Shown here: positions 30,832-33,726 of the stretch, in pieces | How positions within the stretch are numbered: position 1 is the stretch's first letter | Layout of the letters: each line of letters opens with the position of its first letter | Assembly: GCA_021786095.1 (NCBI GenBank) | Contig: JAJYNX010000004.1 | Coordinates: 1 to 33,726, forward strand | From: Actinomycetes bacterium | Lineage (GTDB): Bacteria; Actinomycetota; Acidimicrobiia; Acidimicrobiales; RAAP-2 | DNA length: 33,726 nt | Direction of reading: 5' to 3' | Notes under the pieces: generated by a model | What the model was told of the DNA's origin: nothing | Database searches by the model: none | Seen by the model: the letters and a program-made list of their open reading frames with translations, nothing else | Translations under genes and position numbers: made by a program

Positions 30832-31323
30832 GTGACTCAGCCCACCTTTCAACCAGTGCCGATGGCGGGCGTGGTACGCCCGTCGATGACGACCCACACG
30901 CCCGAACTCGGTCGCCCGAAGAAGCCCGGCCTCCAACGCTCGCCCCATCGCGTCAACGCCCGAAACCTCGGGACTCCCGCGCCCGACGAGGGCTACGCGC
31001 TGACGTTGGCGCACCACGAGATCGCGCGGGTGAACTTCGCACACGATCACGATCGTCACGACGTCGAACTGGGGGTGGGACTGGTGGCGGCGAAGCGAGC
31101 GAGTCTGATCGGTCGTGGACCGACCCTCGGCGATGTGCGTGCGGCGATGGCCGTTCTCGGCCTTGACCGTGTCGAGGTCGTCGACGCGCGAGCGGCCGCG
31201 CCGTTCGCGGGACTGGCGCACAGCTACGTCGCGCAGCGCCGCTTCGTGGACGCCGTGGCGGACGACCGTTTGGTGGCCGAGACACCCGTTGCGGGTGCGA
31301 CATCAAGGGAGGACGGGCGATGA
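30832..31323 (+). CDS. Conserved-looking protein of unknown function, coupled to an acyl-CoA dehydrogenase
   Basis: I cannot assign a family to this 163-residue protein. It is soluble, with no signal or membrane segment. The N-terminal third is proline- and basic-rich (PVPMAGVVRPSMTTHTPELG, RPKKPGLQRSPHR), probably extended. The centre has a histidine/aspartate cluster (NFAHDHDRHDVELGVG) that could bind metal, followed by a helical C-terminal part (GDVRAAMAVLGLDRVEVVDARAA). The GTG start is supported by the -10 six bases upstream. Its stop overlaps the ATG of the dehydrogenase gene (ATGA), so the two are made together and may act together. Confidence 0.7.
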   Translation: MTQPTFQPVPMAGVVRPSMTTHTPELGRPKKPGLQRSPHRVNARNLGTPAPDEGYALTLAHHEIARVNFAHDHDRHDVELGVGLVAAKRASLIGRGPTLGDVRAAMAVLGLDRVEVVDARAAAPFAGLAHSYVAQRRFVDAVADDRLVAETPVAGATSREDGR

Positions 31324-32465
31324 CCTACCAGTTGACCGACGAGCAGCGAGCGTTTCGCGACGTGCTGCGTAGTTTCGTCGACGAGCGCATCGCGCCGCTC
31401 GCCGCGCAGTACGACCGCGAGCAGGTGTTTCCTCAGCAGAGCTTCGAGGCGTGCGTGGAGATGGAGTTGCCCGCCCTGTGGGTCCCCACCGCCTACGGTG
31501 GCGCGGGGGCGGACATGGTGACTCAGGCCATCATGGCCGAAGAACTGGCCCGAGGGTGCGCCTCCACGTCGGTCACCATGCTGATCTCCAAGCTCGGCAT
31601 GCTGCCCATCATGAACTTCGCCTCCGAGGAGATCCGCCAGGCCTACCTGCCGCGCATCGCCACGGGCGAGATCCAGGCCAGTTACTGCCTGTCCGAGGCG
31701 GACGCGGGCTCCGACGTGGCGTCGATGCGCACGCGAGCCGTGCGTGACGGCGACGAGTACGTGCTCAATGGGTCGAAGTACTGGATCACGAACGCGGGCG
31801 TCTCGCAGACCTACACGGTGTTCGCGAGCACCGACCCGTCCAAGCGCAGTCACGGAATCTCCTGCTTCCTGGTCGAGAAGGACTGGCCGGGTGTGTCGTT
31901 CCCCAAGCACGAGGACAAGTTGGGGCTGCGCGCCTCGCCCACCGGTGAGGTGGTGTTGCGCGACGTGCGCGTCCCCGTGAGTCACCGGATCGGCGCCGAG
32001 GGGGAGGGCTTCATGATTGCCATGCACACCCTGGATCGGTCACGCCCCACCATCGGAGCCCAGGCCGTCGGCATCGCGCAGGGGGCGATCGACTACGCCG
32101 GGAACTACATGCGGGGCCGTCAAGCATTCGGCGGGCCGATCAGCAACCTCCAGGGCCTGCGCTTCATGCTCGCCGACATGGCCATTCGCACCGAGGCGGC
32201 GCGCGCGCTCGTTTACCACGCGTGCGCGACCATCGACGCGGGCGATCCCGATCACAGCCTGAGCTACCTGGGTGCCGCCGCCAAGTCGTTCGCTTCGGAT
32301 ACCGCGATGAGTGTCACGGTGGACGCGGTGCAGTTGCTCGGCGGGTACGGGTTCACCAAGGACTTCCCGGTCGAGCGATTCATGCGCGACGCCAAGATCA
32401 CCCAGATCTACGAGGGAACCAACCAGGTTCAACGCGTCGTCGTGGCCAAGCACCTGCTGAGGTAG
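31320..32465 (+). CDS. Acyl-CoA dehydrogenase (short/branched-chain, FadE25-like)
   Basis: This 381-residue flavoenzyme introduces a 2,3 double bond into an acyl-CoA and passes the electrons to electron-transfer flavoprotein. The signatures are CLSEADAGSDVASMRTRA (FAD contact), YWITNAG, and the catalytic base Glu365 in QIYEGTNQVQRVVVAKHLL. This is the normal short-chain/isovaleryl arrangement, unlike the Asp-type dehydrogenase at 22044. Being downstream of branched-chain genes, it could act on isobutyryl- or isovaleryl-CoA, but chain length cannot be decided from sequence. The ATG overlaps the stop of the unknown gene. Confidence 0.93.
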   Translation: MTYQLTDEQRAFRDVLRSFVDERIAPLAAQYDREQVFPQQSFEACVEMELPALWVPTAYGGAGADMVTQAIMAEELARGCASTSVTMLISKLGMLPIMNFASEEIRQAYLPRIATGEIQASYCLSEADAGSDVASMRTRAVRDGDEYVLNGSKYWITNAGVSQTYTVFASTDPSKRSHGISCFLVEKDWPGVSFPKHEDKLGLRASPTGEVVLRDVRVPVSHRIGAEGEGFMIAMHTLDRSRPTIGAQAVGIAQGAIDYAGNYMRGRQAFGGPISNLQGLRFMLADMAIRTEAARALVYHACATIDAGDPDHSLSYLGAAAKSFASDTAMSVTVDAVQLLGGYGFTKDFPVERFMRDAKITQIYEGTNQVQRVVVAKHLLR

Positions 32466-32911
32466 GTCAAAACCCGAGAATAGCAGGCGATCCGGAGCCG
32501 AGTGCGACGGAGCCGTCGTCGGGCAAACGGCCCCGGACATGGCGGCCAGCGCCATTCGTGGTGCCATTCGTGGTGCCATTCGTGGTGACGGTCGCGATGC
32601 CAGCGCAGGAGGCGGCGCGTCACCGGTCGCCATACCGCCTTCATCCGGCCCATGCTGCTCACGGCGAAGGGTGCCGCTGGTGAGCCTCGCGACGCGGATG
32701 GGCCACGATGAAGTCACTGGTTTTGATTTGCTGACTTCGGCAGCGCGATGAGATGACATGGGTATTAATCCGATGTAGCGAGAATCCGTTCGATAGCTGA
32801 GGCACGGAGTCTCAAGCGCCCTGACGTACACATCGTGGTCGTTGATCCTTGACCTGCCGCCTCGGGCTTGAGGCGCTGGCCTCCCGAGCTCGATGGCGAA
32901 GTATTGAGTGG
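32466..32911. other. 446-base stretch without a convincing gene
   Basis: It holds a short hairpin CGACGGAGCCGTCG (32505-32518) soon after the dehydrogenase stop, which may act as a terminator, and a 12-bp tandem repeat (32551-32586). The open frame at 32539-32751 runs through that repeat and does not look like a real protein. From about 32700 the sequence is clearly less GC-rich. No tRNA or known RNA is recognised. Confidence 0.6.
32551..32586. repeat. Three perfect tandem copies of a 12-bp unit
   Basis: The unit GCCATTCGTGGT is repeated at 32551, 32563 and 32575 with no mismatch, in the non-coding region after the dehydrogenase gene. Confidence 0.97.
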
Positions 32912-33448
32912 TCAGCCCCCTGTTCGAAAGGCACCTCGGAACGTCTGATTGCTGGCATTCTTCAACCCCATCGCGTTCCCGAGGAGCCGGTAGAAGGCGA
33001 TGGAGGACATGGCCTCACGCACCGTTCCGAGACCCGTGACCGACTGGCAACCAGTTGGGTTCACGTCGATGGCTTCGCCGCCCATACCCTTTTCTCCTCG
33101 CACCGCAAAAACGAGGTGATACGAGACGGCGAACTCGACGTGGCACGCTTGGGCACCCTTCGGCGCGTCGGGCAGCGCACAGGCGGAGGCGGCAACTGCT
33201 CGAGCGGCCGCGGCATTTGTCACCGTCACCACGGCGGGGAATGTGAAGTGGAACTGGTTTCCCGGTGCGTGACGAGTGACTATCAAGCGGTCGACCCGTG
33301 GGATGACTTGGCAGAGGTAGGCAACTTGGTTCGACGGTGCGGTTGAGGTGGTCGTTGGAGTCCCCGACTGCGAACTGCCGCACGCTGCCAACCCCAGGCC
33401 GGTGACCAGCGACACCGGAACGACAGCACAGCGTCTGAACCACTTCAT
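32912..33448 (-). CDS. Predicted small lipoprotein of unknown function
   Basis: The N-terminus of this 178-residue protein is a textbook lipoprotein signal: basic MKWFRR, a hydrophobic core (VVPVSLVTGLGL) and the lipobox LAAC with Cys23. A Ser/Thr-rich linker (GTPTTTSTAPS) follows. The mature part is a compact domain with four further cysteines that could form disulfides. I do not recognise the family. The ATG at 33448 is preceded by GGGAA. Its codon use is less GC-biased than that of the genes to the left. Confidence 0.75.
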   Translation of the reverse strand: MKWFRRCAVVPVSLVTGLGLAACGSSQSGTPTTTSTAPSNQVAYLCQVIPRVDRLIVTRHAPGNQFHFTFPAVVTVTNAAAARAVAASACALPDAPKGAQACHVEFAVSYHLVFAVRGEKGMGGEAIDVNPTGCQSVTGLGTVREAMSSIAFYRLLGNAMGLKNASNQTFRGAFRTGG

Positions 33449-33726
33449 CGGATTCCCATTGTCATCACAAGTTTCTGCGTCTCTTGCTTACATGCTGTCC
33501 GGCCAGTGGCTGCATTTACGCGCACCTCGGGGGAACGCCTCCGATAACCCGAGTGCGACAGAAACTTGGGCATCATCTGTCGAGATGAAGGCCCGAATTG
33601 AGGGTCTTGAGGCATGAATGTGGGTTTCGCGACGGAGTAATCGGGCGCTTCTACTTGCAGGACATGGGTTTTAGTCGCGGATGGACGCCCCGGTGATTTG
33701 TACTCGTTTCGCGGGGACTTTCACGA
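33449..33726. other. End of window, no gene seen
   Basis: This stretch is less GC-rich than the rest and has no supported reading frame. A frame at 33348-33617 is antisense to the lipoprotein's signal peptide and looks like noise. Probably an intergenic region continuing beyond the window, or gene remnants too decayed to name. Confidence 0.4.

Noticed and set aside
32539-32751. 70-codon frame MAASAIRGAIRGAIRG...
   Set aside because: Its start is made of the 12-bp tandem repeat, it has no ribosome-binding site and no recognisable domain.
32915-32940. TGTTCGAAAGG resembling a tRNA T-loop
   Set aside because: No acceptor, anticodon or D arms can be built around it, and it lies inside the lipoprotein gene.
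33348-33617. 89-codon plus-strand frame at the right end
   Set aside because: It is antisense to the well-formed lipoprotein signal peptide and shows no motif.

Overview
The window is GC-rich chromosomal DNA, almost certainly from an Actinomycetota member. An Acidimicrobiia-like lineage is my best guess, but this is inference from style and I cannot run a phylogeny. The clues are the GC bias, TANNNT-type -10 elements set a few bases before start codons (leaderless transcripts), a PASTA-domain kinase homologue, actinobacterial-type SerC, SerA and LeuA, and FadE-type acyl-CoA dehydrogenases. I see no mobile element, CRISPR array, tRNA or rRNA.

Layout. (1) 1-7078, plus strand: the 3' part of ligA, a PASTA protein whose kinase domain has lost its catalytic residues, then esterase-gatC-gatA-gatB joined by 4-bp GTGA overlaps. 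(2) 7136-12796, plus: ilvD, then an attenuator with a branched-chain leader peptide controlling ilvB-ilvN-ilvC, with a small lipoprotein gene at the end. (3) 12793-18236: serC and an SDR/DUF2867 gene on minus, divergent from aspC and serA on plus. (4) 18237-22029: a four-copy 14-bp tandem repeat at the serA stop, an aldo/keto reductase and a 50-residue membrane protein on minus, then a second attenuator (leucine leader peptide) before leuA, followed by a two-repeat PQ-loop/SWEET-like membrane protein. (5) 22044-26220, minus: a tight operon of a sphingosine-1-phosphate-lyase-like PLP enzyme, an FGGY kinase and a FadE2/ACAD11-like dehydrogenase. (6) 26275-30808: greA-leuC-leuD on minus, divergent from leuB-ilvE on plus. 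(7) 30832-32465: an unknown 163-residue protein coupled to an acyl-CoA dehydrogenase. (8) 32466-33726: a gene-poor, visibly less GC-rich end holding one small lipoprotein gene on minus.

How it works together. Apart from threonine deaminase (ilvA), every step of valine, leucine and isoleucine synthesis is encoded here: ilvBN, ilvC, ilvD, ilvE, leuA, leuCD and leuB, next to two serine genes (serA, serC) and an aspartate-type aminotransferase. The two committed steps, ilvBNC and leuA, each carry a short leader peptide rich in the relevant codons, a competing hairpin and a terminator. The two leaders look like sister copies.

The most novel-looking items are the paired attenuators with leaderless leader peptides, the S1P-lyase/FGGY-kinase/ACAD operon, the PASTA pseudokinase, and the recurring -10-N6-start architecture.
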